A DNA stretch of 17,707 nucleotides from an uncultured Bacilli bacterium (GTDB lineage: Bacteria; Bacillota_I; Bacilli_A; RFN20; CAG-826): NCBI GenBank assembly GCA_944342125.1, contig CALVMF010000016.1:1-17707 (forward strand), read 5' to 3'. The translations under genes and the position numbers were made by a program. Under the pieces are notes generated by a model. The model worked only from the letters and a program-made list of their open reading frames with translations, was not told the DNA's origin and searched no databases. Positions 7,565-15,021 of this stretch are shown piece after piece (within the stretch, counting starts at the first letter, position 1; each line of letters starts with the position of its first letter).

Positions 7565-10500
7565 CTAAACCACCTTTATACTGCCGACTAATAGACTACC
7601 ACGATTGTTTCTAATTTCATACTTTCCAGAAACAATCGCGATTTTATTAATTTCAACTTCATTTACGCATTCCGCCCAAATTGAGGAAAAAATAGTTAAA
7701 TCAACTTCGCTTGTTTCATCAAAAATTGTAACAAACGCCATTGGTTTACCTTTGTCTTTGCCGTTTTTTACAACGATATTTTTAATTGAGCGAACAATTC
7801 CAATTACAGTAGCAGTTGAATTAGGCTTTAAATCTGAAATTGACACGTGTTTAATCTCTTTTAAATCATTAGGAAGATGATTTAAAGGGGTATCGCTAAT
7901 CATAACTCCAAGAGCTAAACACTCATTTTCTAATCTTTCAATTGGATCATCAATGACATTAGGTATTACATATTCCATACCAAAATTATTTAGTAATTTT
8001 CCTTCTTGGCTCTTAACTGTGTTTGCATATTGAATGGCGTTAGGAATCGACATTTTTAAGGCTTTACGATTCGAATATAAAGAATCAAAAGCTCCAGCAT
8101 CGACTAATTTTGATAATACGCTATCGGAAATTTTTTCTCTTGCGTAGGTCATTCTAATTACAAAATTGATGAACGAATCAAATTTTCCATGTGCTTCGCG
8201 CTCTTCAATGATAGCAAGAACAAACCTAGATTGAAGGCCACCTATTCCAAGTAGAGGCATAAGTAAACCATTATTCCACATTTCAAATCTTAAAGTTGAT
8301 TCGTTAATGTTAGGGAGATAGATGTTGATTTTTCCTTTTCTAATTTCGGCAAGATAGCGAGAAAATTTTGTGTCGTTACTGCCGTATTGTTGATCTAAAA
8401 TCGCACAATAAAATTCGATTGGATAATTCGCTTTTAAATAGGCTTCTTTACAGGCAATCATCGCGTAACACACGGCGTGCGATTTATTAAAACCATAATT
8501 AGCAAATTTTAAAATGTTTTCAAATAAGTTGCTTGCTTCAACACCACTATGTTTATTTGCGACACTACCTTTTATAAACTTTTGTTTCATTTCTAGAAGT
8601 TCTTGGCGGTCTTTTTTGCTGATCGCTTTTCTAAAAATATCGGCATCATTAAAAGAAAAAGAAGCATAGGCTTGTGCAATTTGCATAATTTGCTCTTGAT
8701 AAACGATGATTCCATAGGTTTCCTTTAAAATCGGAATTAATTCCTTTGATAGATAAGTTATCTTTTCTTTTCCAAACTTACGCCTAGAAAAAGATGGTAT
8801 AAATTGCATTGGACCAGGTCGATCTAAAGAGATTGTTGCAACAACATCTAAAAAGGAACTTGGATGAATGTTAGCGATTGCATTAAAAGCAGCACTAGTA
8901 TCAAGTTGAAATATTCCCATTGTTCTATTGTCGGCAATAAGATCAAAAATTTCAGGTGTTTCATAAGGAATATCTTCCATTTTTATGTCGATATTGCGGG
9001 TTTTTTTAATTTTTTTAAGGCAATTATCGATAACGGTAAGGTTAGATAAACCTAAAATATCCATTTTTAAAAAGCCTTGTTGCTCTAGATAATCTTTTTC
9101 ATATTGAACAACTAATTCGTTTTCATTTTCATAATCTACAGGAATCTTATCAAGTAAACTGTCGTTATTTAAAATAATTCCAGCTGCATGAAGTCCTCTT
9201 TGTCGAGGAAGCCCTTCAATATAATGAGCCTTTTCAAAAATGAATTTATAATCAACGTCATTATCGATAGCGTTTTTAAAAGCTGGAATATGCTCGTAAG
9301 CGTAATCTAAAGAAAAGTTTTTATTGTTTTCATCTTTAAAATTATTTGGAATCGTTTTAGATAATTCGCCAATAAAAGAAGCAGGGAAACCAAAAACTCG
9401 AGCAGTGTCACGAATTGCTTGTTTAGCTGCGATTGTTTGAAAAGCTGACACGCGAGCAATTTTTTCGCTTCCATATTTTTTAATTAAATAAGCGATAACT
9501 TCTTCGCGTCTGATGTCGGAAATATCAATATCAATATCTGGCAAAGAATTGCGTTTAGCATTTAAAAAACGCTCAAATAAAAGATTATATTTTATTGGAT
9601 TAACATCAGTTATACCTAGGCAATAACTTATTAAGCTTCCGGCAGCTGAGCCTCTTCCTGGTCCGACAGGAATATTATTTTCTTTGGCATAATTTACATA
9701 ATCTTGAACAACTAAAAAGTAGTTGATGTAACCTAAATTCTTAATCGTAAGATATTCATAATTGAGTCGATTTTTATAAACTTTGTCGTTTAAATCGAGA
9801 TTTAATTTTTTGGCTCCTTCTTTGATTTTTTGAATAAAGAAGTCTTTTGTTTTTTCATCATCCTCATCAAGATAATGAATAAGCTCACCTCTTTTTTTCT
9901 TGAAATCAAAATCTATAAGGTCACGAATTTTTTCGCAATCTTTTAATTCTAAAGTAGTATAAAATTTAACAATTTCTTCTTTGGTTTTAAAAAAGTAGTG
10001 GGAGTCTATCGGATCGATATTTTGTTCAATCGTGGTATTTTGTCTAATTGCATCTAAAATATTTATGACTATGGCATCTTCCTTTTTTAAATAACGGATA
10101 TAAGGGAAAGCGATTGTCTCATAAGAATATTTTGTAGCAAATTCTCTTATAAGATTGACGTGAGGAATTTGTTCTTTTTGATAGATTTCAATACCTATAA
10201 AAAGGTCTTTAAAAACTTTAGATAAAAAAAGCATTTCCTTTTTTAAATTGTCGTTTACTTCATTAAATATTTCATTATAACCAATCGGTAAAACACAAAT
10301 TAAACCATCAAAATAAGAAGAAATCTCCGCAAAAGTTAACTCTTTTTCTAAAAGTTTGGATTTTGAGATTAAAGAAGTGATGCGACAAAGATTAGAATAA
10401 CCAGTTTCATTTTTTACAAAAAGAGAGAAAAAATATTTCTCACATTTTATATCCATCCCAATTATAGGTTTGATGTTATATTTTTTAGCGTAACTAATAA

Positions 10501-10648
10501 ACTCAGGTACGCCATACATTACATTTAAATCGGCTAGACCAAGCTCTTCATATCCGCATTCTTTCGCCATCTCAAAAAGATTTTTAAAAAGAATTCCGCT
10601 TTTTAAAAATGAATAGCCACTACGAATATGAAGAGGTATAAAGCCCAT
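7565..10648 (-). CDS. dnaE: DNA polymerase III alpha subunit, DnaE type
   Basis: C-family polymerase of 1027 residues. In Bacilli that also have PolC, DnaE extends primers before PolC takes over; whether PolC exists here cannot be seen. The N-terminal PHP domain begins MGFIPLHIRSGYSFL, where the second His of the usual HxH is Arg9, and the TDHGNMYG motif is ADLNVMYG, so metal binding and any PHP exonuclease are presumably lost, as in other DnaE1-like enzymes. The palm has PGRGSAAGS, then the catalytic LPDIDIDISD (D371, D373) and LKMDILGL (D530). The fingers and tandem HhH region follow, and the C-terminus (about 940-1027) is an OB fold (TVIGIVRSIKNIVV...FVTIFDETSEVDLTIF). The ATG overlaps the nrnA stop by one base (TAATG), indicating coupling. 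Shorter than B. subtilis DnaE (about 1115) but with all core motifs. Confidence 0.97.
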   Translation of the reverse strand: MGFIPLHIRSGYSFLKSGILFKNLFEMAKECGYEELGLADLNVMYGVPEFISYAKKYNIKPIIGMDIKCEKYFFSLFVKNETGYSNLCRITSLISKSKLLEKELTFAEISSYFDGLICVLPIGYNEIFNEVNDNLKKEMLFLSKVFKDLFIGIEIYQKEQIPHVNLIREFATKYSYETIAFPYIRYLKKEDAIVINILDAIRQNTTIEQNIDPIDSHYFFKTKEEIVKFYTTLELKDCEKIRDLIDFDFKKKRGELIHYLDEDDEKTKDFFIQKIKEGAKKLNLDLNDKVYKNRLNYEYLTIKNLGYINYFLVVQDYVNYAKENNIPVGPGRGSAAGSLISYCLGITDVNPIKYNLLFERFLNAKRNSLPDIDIDISDIRREEVIAYLIKKYGSEKIARVSAFQTIAAKQAIRDTARVFGFPASFIGELSKTIPNNFKDENNKNFSLDYAYEHIPAFKNAIDNDVDYKFIFEKAHYIEGLPRQRGLHAAGIILNNDSLLDKIPVDYENENELVVQYEKDYLEQQGFLKMDILGLSNLTVIDNCLKKIKKTRNIDIKMEDIPYETPEIFDLIADNRTMGIFQLDTSAAFNAIANIHPSSFLDVVATISLDRPGPMQFIPSFSRRKFGKEKITYLSKELIPILKETYGIIVYQEQIMQIAQAYASFSFNDADIFRKAISKKDRQELLEMKQKFIKGSVANKHSGVEASNLFENILKFANYGFNKSHAVCYAMIACKEAYLKANYPIEFYCAILDQQYGSNDTKFSRYLAEIRKGKINIYLPNINESTLRFEMWNNGLLMPLLGIGGLQSRFVLAIIEEREAHGKFDSFINFVIRMTYAREKISDSVLSKLVDAGAFDSLYSNRKALKMSIPNAIQYANTVKSQEGKLLNNFGMEYVIPNVIDDPIERLENECLALGVMISDTPLNHLPNDLKEIKHVSISDLKPNSTATVIGIVRSIKNIVVKNGKDKGKPMAFVTIFDETSEVDLTIFSSIWAECVNEVEINKIAIVSGKYEIRNNRGSLLVGSIKVV

Positions 10649-11649
10649 TATTTACCTGTTAAAATAAGCTCATCTAAGCGATTAATAAAAGTATCAAGTT
10701 CGCTTAAATCTTTAATTTGGCAGCCGCTTGCCTGGGCGTGTCCGCCACCTTTAAATTCACTAGCCACGCCATTAATAACATAGTCGCGACTTCTAAGTGA
10801 AATTCTATAACAAGGTTCAGTAACATCTTCAGTAATTGAACACCAAATTTTAATACCTTTAATGTTTGCGAAAAGATTAACATTTTCTTTTCCTCTTTCG
10901 CTTGTTAAACCAAGTTCTTCGAGGTCGGTTTGCTTCAATACGTAATAAGCGACGCCTTGAGGTGAAAGTTTATAGTTATTTAAAATGAATTTAGTTACAT
11001 TTAAATCATCGACGCTTTTTTCATACATTAAAGCGTAGATTTTTGTGATATTAATGCCAGTTTTTAATAGCTCGGTTGCGATTGCAAAAGTGTGAGGAGA
11101 GGTCGACGAATATTGAAAGCGACCGCTATCTCCAACAAGAGCTATATATAGATAATTAGCAGCAAGTTCACTTAAAGAGTAGTCTTTAAAACCAATAAGC
11201 ATGTTAGCAACTAATTCGCTAGCAGCAGCTTTTGAAGTATCGGTGATAGCAAGATTAAAAATCTTATCTGTTTCAGGATGATGATCGAGCTTAATTGTAT
11301 ATTTTGCTTTTTCAAATCGAGGATCAGCGATTCTTTTTTTATCGCCAACATCGACAATAATCGCTAAAAAGTTATCAAACCATGAATCAGATACTTTATC
11401 TGTTTCAGGAAAAAGACCGCGTGGAGTAAAAGTGACGTGATTATCGCCTAAAATTTTTACATCCTTTTCAGGGAAGTTTTCTTTGATCCAAGTTGCTAGA
11501 CCAAATTGCGTTCCTAAAGCGTCAAAATCAGGCATTATGTGCCTAAAAATAGCGATTTTATCGTATTTTTTAATTTGCCTTAAGACGAGAGAAAATTCTT
11601 TTTTGTGTTTTAAATTTTCAATTTTTATATAGTCAATTTTTTGGGTCAT
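10648..11649 (-). CDS. nrnA: DHH/DHHA1 phosphoesterase NrnA (oligoribonuclease / pAp phosphatase)
   Basis: Degrades 2-5 nt RNA fragments and, in B. subtilis, dephosphorylates pAp, the by-product of phosphopantetheine transfer and sulfate assimilation. It has 333 residues (B. subtilis NrnA 313). The DHH domain shows FRHIMPDFDALGT (H37, D41, D43), VDVGD (D100), the DHH signature LDHHPETD (D122-H124) and LVGDSGRF (D174); these are the Mn ligands. The DHHA1 domain ends with GGGHAQASGC at 301-310, the substrate-binding loop. All catalytic residues seem intact. It lies 10 bases after ackA and overlaps dnaE by one base; nrnA next to dnaE is also found in B. subtilis. The start at 11649 is supported by AAGG 8 to 9 bases upstream, in the ackA stop region. 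No membrane segments or CBS domains are seen. Confidence 0.93.
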   Translation of the reverse strand: MTQKIDYIKIENLKHKKEFSLVLRQIKKYDKIAIFRHIMPDFDALGTQFGLATWIKENFPEKDVKILGDNHVTFTPRGLFPETDKVSDSWFDNFLAIIVDVGDKKRIADPRFEKAKYTIKLDHHPETDKIFNLAITDTSKAAASELVANMLIGFKDYSLSELAANYLYIALVGDSGRFQYSSTSPHTFAIATELLKTGINITKIYALMYEKSVDDLNVTKFILNNYKLSPQGVAYYVLKQTDLEELGLTSERGKENVNLFANIKGIKIWCSITEDVTEPCYRISLRSRDYVINGVASEFKGGGHAQASGCQIKDLSELDTFINRLDELILTGK

Positions 11650-11659
11650 GCCTTTTACC

Positions 11660-12856
11660 TTATTTTAAACAGATATTGAATGCATCGCGAGCAATCATAA
11701 CTTCTTCATCGGTAGGAATTACTGCGACTTTAATTTTGCTATTTGGAGTAGAAATTAAACCTTCTTTTCCGCGTATTGTTTCTTGATTGGCTTTTTCATC
11801 GATTGTGACATTTAAAGCTTCGGAAATGTTGTCAATTACAGCTTTACGGTCGGAAGGTGAATTTTCTCCAATTCCTGCAGAGAATATGATTAAATCGCAT
11901 CCGCCAAGTCTAACATAATATTGACCGATAAAATCAGCGATTCTTCTAGCCCATAATTTAACAGCTAATAAAGCGCGCTTATGGCCATGTTTACAAGCTT
12001 CTTCGATGTCTCTTGAATCGTTAGAGATGCCACTTACACCATATAATCCGCTTTTTTTATTCATTTCTTGGAACAAGGTTTCATAATCCTTTCCAGTTAC
12101 TGCAAGAAGTTGATAGAAAACACTTGGATCCATATCGCCAGTTCTGGTGTTCATCATAATTCCACCAAGTGGAGTTAAGCCCATTGAAGTAGCAACGCAT
12201 TTTCCGTTTCTTGTAGCAGTGATAGAAGCGCCACTTCCTAAGTGACAGATTATCATTCTTTTATCCTTGCTTTCAGGAATATATTTTTCACCAACTTCGC
12301 TTAAATATTTGTGTGAGGTGCCATGTGCCCCGTATCTTCTGATATGATATTTTTCGCTATATTCATAAGGAATTGGATATAAATAATCTTCAGCATCCAT
12401 TGTTTGATGGAAAGCAGTATCAAAAACTGCGATTTGTGGAACCTTTGGTAAGGCTTTTTTGAAAGCTTCATAACCCGTTAAATGTGCTTTGTTATGAAGT
12501 GGAGCAAGTGGAATTAAACTTTCAACTTTTTTAACTGTATCTTCGTTCCATAAGACGCTATGAGAAAAGTAGCTACCACCTTGAACAACACGATGTCCGA
12601 TTGCTTTAATTTCGTCTAAATGGTTGATGATTCCTTTTTCGATCATTCCTTGAGCGACGATGTCAACTGCGTAGCCATGATCTGGAACAGGTAAGGTCTT
12701 AGTATCTTTTTCTCGATTATATTTAATTGTAAAGATACCATCATCATGTCCGATTCTTTCAACGATTCCTGAGCATAAAACTTTCTCTTCAGGCATTTCG
12801 TATAATTTAAATTTAACACTGCTAGATCCGCAGTTAACAGCCATTACTTTTGCCAT
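11660..12856 (-). CDS. ackA: Acetate kinase
   Basis: Interconverts acetyl phosphate plus ADP and acetate plus ATP, giving substrate-level ATP in fermentation. It has 398 residues, the standard length. Active-site residues known from Methanosarcina AckA are all present: N8 in VNCGSSSVKF, R89 in GHRVVQGG, D146 in FDTAFH, H178 in GAHGTSHKYL, R238 in NTRTGDMDPS and E384 in TDEEVMIARD. A strong AAAGGAG ribosome site stands 7 bases before ATG 12856. No pta gene is seen nearby. It is the first gene of the long minus-strand run leading into nrnA, dnaE, polA and mutM-coaE; gaps of 10 bases or fewer suggest that the replication genes are read through from the ackA promoter. A fermentative, acetate-producing lifestyle is inferred. 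Confidence 0.98.
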   Translation of the reverse strand: MAKVMAVNCGSSSVKFKLYEMPEEKVLCSGIVERIGHDDGIFTIKYNREKDTKTLPVPDHGYAVDIVAQGMIEKGIINHLDEIKAIGHRVVQGGSYFSHSVLWNEDTVKKVESLIPLAPLHNKAHLTGYEAFKKALPKVPQIAVFDTAFHQTMDAEDYLYPIPYEYSEKYHIRRYGAHGTSHKYLSEVGEKYIPESKDKRMIICHLGSGASITATRNGKCVATSMGLTPLGGIMMNTRTGDMDPSVFYQLLAVTGKDYETLFQEMNKKSGLYGVSGISNDSRDIEEACKHGHKRALLAVKLWARRIADFIGQYYVRLGGCDLIIFSAGIGENSPSDRKAVIDNISEALNVTIDEKANQETIRGKEGLISTPNSKIKVAVIPTDEEVMIARDAFNICLK

Positions 12857-12884
12857 TTGTTATCTCCTTTAAACATTCTTTATT

Positions 12885-12890
12885 ATTATA
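12885..12890 (-). promoter_or_regulatory. Probable ackA -10 promoter element
   Basis: The minus strand reads TATAAT at 12885-12890, which would start transcription near 12878, about 22 bases before the ackA ATG and upstream of its AAAGGAG. The -35 region about 17 bases further up (TATCTT at 12908-12913) is a poor match. This promoter may drive the whole ackA-nrnA-dnaE-polA-mutM-coaE run, since no other promoter-sized gap exists within it. Confidence 0.5.
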
Positions 12891-12956
12891 CCGATTTTAG
12901 CGATTAAAAGATAATAAAGTTGCATCGAGTTTTTTGAAATAACAAACATTAGAAAT

Positions 12957-13003
12957 GAAAATATTTTCGTAAATTTTCTGAAAATGAATGAAAGTTATTT
13001 TCA
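12957..13003. repeat. Cluster of GAAAAT/ATTTTC inverted repeats (operator candidates)
   Basis: Three short palindromes built from the same half-site follow each other. GAAAATATTTTC at 12957-12968 is perfect. ATTTTC-T-GAAAAT at 12973-12985 is perfect around a single base. TGAAA...TTTCA with a 5-base centre spans 12989-13003. They lie between the divergent ackA and glgB promoters. The first resembles a catabolite-responsive element (TGAAAA..TTTTC) but lacks the central CG. A LacI/CcpA-family or other dimeric regulator is possible, but so is chance symmetry in AT-rich DNA. Confidence 0.4.
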
Positions 13004-13014
13004 ATTTTCAATTC

Positions 13015-13034
13015 TTCTTTAATTAATTAAAGAA
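13015..13034. promoter_or_regulatory. 20-bp perfect palindrome over the glgB -35 region
   Basis: The sequence TTCTTTAATT followed by its exact reverse complement AATTAAAGAA is a gapless 20-bp palindrome. It extends with one mismatch to 13012-13037. It overlaps the position of the glgB -35 and ends 6 bases before the -10, a location suited to repression. It has no T-run and sits upstream of a gene, so it is not a terminator. The regulator is unknown. Confidence 0.5.
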
Positions 13035-13065
13035 TAACTCTATAATTTTTATAGGTTTACGGAGG
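13018..13065 (+). promoter_or_regulatory. glgB-glgP promoter and ribosome site
   Basis: TATAAT at 13041-13046 is a perfect -10. At 17-base spacing the -35 would be TTTAAT at 13018-13023, inside the 20-bp palindrome and a weak match, as expected for a regulated promoter. Transcription would start near 13053. GGAGG at 13061-13065 lies 6 bases before the glgB ATG. Confidence 0.6.
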
Positions 13066-13071
13066 TACTCT

Positions 13072-15003
13072 ATGGCTTATGGCTTATTATTTGACTATTT
13101 AAATGGTCAATGTATTGAAGCTTATAAATACTTTGGAGCTCATTTTGAATCCAGAGAAGTTAAAGAAATAATTACAATCCCTTTAAAAAAAGATCCAACA
13201 AGAACTAAACAAAGTTCGCGAAAAAAAATGGTCGAAGGTGTCGTTTTTAGACTCTATGCACCTTGTGCAAGCGATGTTAGTGTTATTGGAGATTGGAACA
13301 ATTGGGACCCAACAGTTCATAAAATGAACAGAATTGATGAAGCAGGGGTCTTTGAAATATTTATCCCAGGCTTACACAATTATTCCTCATATAAATTTCA
13401 TTTTAAAAATGCTAGAGGTGAATATGTCGATAAAGCCGATCCGTTCGCGTTTTTAAGTGAATATCGTCCAGGTTCATGTTCTCGTTTGTTTAATATCGAA
13501 GGATTTATTTGGCACGATGCACCTTATTTAAAGCAACGCTCAAGAAATTTTGATGCGCCAATGAGCATCTATGAAATGCATATTGGTAGCTGGAAAGGTA
13601 AGGTTGATGGTCGAAATCTATCTTATGAAGAAGTTGCTGACTATCTTATCCCTTATATCAAGGATTCAGGTTTCACGCATGTTGAAATCATGCCTATCAC
13701 TCAATACCCATTTGATGGAAGCCGGGGTTATCAAGCGACAGGTTTTTATAGCGTTGATTCTAGATATGGCAACCCTATGCAACTTATGAGCTTTGTTGAT
13801 AGACTTCACCAAGCTGGAATTGGGGTAATTTTAGATTTTGCTCCAGTTCACTTTGCAACAGATCCTTGGGCTTTAAAAGATTTTGATGGAACACCAATGT
13901 ACGAATATGGTAACGAACATATGTATTCACCTTGGGGAAGCTGTCAATTTGACTTAGGAAAAGACCCAGTTAGAAGTTTCTTGATGAGTGCAATGCGCTA
14001 TTTCTTAGACTATTTCCATTTTGATGGTATTAGAGTTGATGCGGTGAGCAATATCGTTTATTGGGATGGAAACAAAAATAATGGTGAAAATATAGGTGCC
14101 ACTGAATTTATTAAAAGATTAAACGGCAAACTTCATTACGCCGATCAATCGATTATGATGATTGCTGAAGATTCAACCGATTTTCCTGGTGTTACTAAGC
14201 CGCTTGAATATGGTGGATTAGGATTTGATTACAAGTGGGACTTAGGATGGATGAACGATACTTTGAAGTATTATGCATTAGATCCAATTTATAAAAAATA
14301 TGATCACAATAAGTTAACTTTCTCAATGGCTTATTTCTTTAGTGAAAACTTCTTACTTCCACTTTCTCACGATGAAGTTGTTCATGGAAAAGGAACAATC
14401 TTAAATAAGATGTGGGGCGATTACGATCAAAAATTCGCTCTTGTAAGGAATTTATACACCTATCAATTTGCTCATCCAGGCAAAAAGCTTAATTTCATGG
14501 GCAACGAACTTGCTAGTTGGGATGAATGGAACGAGACAAAATCGCTTCCATGGGAATTAAAACGCTTCCCTAAACATGACAGTGTTTCTCGCCTTGTTAG
14601 AGATTTGAATTTAATTTACCGTAAAGAAAGCGCCATGCATTATGAAGAATACAACCCTGTCCATTTTAATTGGTTAATGGTTGATAATTCTAACGATAGT
14701 GTGTTCGCTTTTGAAAGAAGAGTAGGCGATTCACACCTAGTGTTCGTCTTCAATATGACGCCAAATTATTACGAATATTACGATATTGGAATCACTAGAG
14801 AAGGTACATATCGAGAAATTTTCAATAGTGATAAGGATGTCTATGGTGGAAGTAACGCTTATAACGGCTTAGATGTTATGTCTTATTATTGGGGTCCAGA
14901 AAATAAACCACATAAAATCACTATTAAAATCGCTCCTTTTGCTGCAATGATATTTAAATACGTGCATAAGAACGGGGAAAACGAAGAAAACACTAAAGAT
15001 TAA
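13072..15003 (+). CDS. glgB: 1,4-alpha-glucan branching enzyme
   Basis: Cuts an alpha-1,4 chain and rejoins it as an alpha-1,6 branch during glycogen synthesis. GH13 family, 643 residues. After a short N-terminal segment (FEAYKYFGAHF-like stretch at 15-25) comes a CBM48 domain, about residues 58-145 (VFRLYAPCASDVSVIGDWNNW). The catalytic barrel begins with MSIYEMHIGSWK and carries FDGIRVDAVSN (nucleophile D323), MIAEDST (acid/base E366) and LSHDEVVHGKG (D434). The C-terminal beta domain ends near residue 635, followed by a short polar tail. The start has a GGAGG site. It is followed 18 bases later by glgP, so the two form an operon. No glgC, glgA or glgD is seen in the window, so the polymer synthase must be encoded elsewhere. 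Confidence 0.96.
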   Translation: MAYGLLFDYLNGQCIEAYKYFGAHFESREVKEIITIPLKKDPTRTKQSSRKKMVEGVVFRLYAPCASDVSVIGDWNNWDPTVHKMNRIDEAGVFEIFIPGLHNYSSYKFHFKNARGEYVDKADPFAFLSEYRPGSCSRLFNIEGFIWHDAPYLKQRSRNFDAPMSIYEMHIGSWKGKVDGRNLSYEEVADYLIPYIKDSGFTHVEIMPITQYPFDGSRGYQATGFYSVDSRYGNPMQLMSFVDRLHQAGIGVILDFAPVHFATDPWALKDFDGTPMYEYGNEHMYSPWGSCQFDLGKDPVRSFLMSAMRYFLDYFHFDGIRVDAVSNIVYWDGNKNNGENIGATEFIKRLNGKLHYADQSIMMIAEDSTDFPGVTKPLEYGGLGFDYKWDLGWMNDTLKYYALDPIYKKYDHNKLTFSMAYFFSENFLLPLSHDEVVHGKGTILNKMWGDYDQKFALVRNLYTYQFAHPGKKLNFMGNELASWDEWNETKSLPWELKRFPKHDSVSRLVRDLNLIYRKESAMHYEEYNPVHFNWLMVDNSNDSVFAFERRVGDSHLVFVFNMTPNYYEYYDIGITREGTYREIFNSDKDVYGGSNAYNGLDVMSYYWGPENKPHKITIKIAPFAAMIFKYVHKNGENEENTKD

Positions 15004-15021
15004 TTAGAAAGGAAATTTTAA

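Noticed and set aside
7605..7880. 91-codon open frame opposite the 3' end of dnaE
   Set aside because: Antisense shadow of the well-supported dnaE OB-fold region; no start signals or family resemblance.
12956..12969. CcpA catabolite-responsive element
   Set aside because: The arms fit TGAAAA..TTTTC, but the central CG that CcpA sites normally have is replaced by AT, so only a generic operator call is made.
13015..13034. Terminator for ackA or glgB
   Set aside because: The palindrome is AT-only in its core, has no loop or T-run, and lies upstream of both divergent genes rather than after one.
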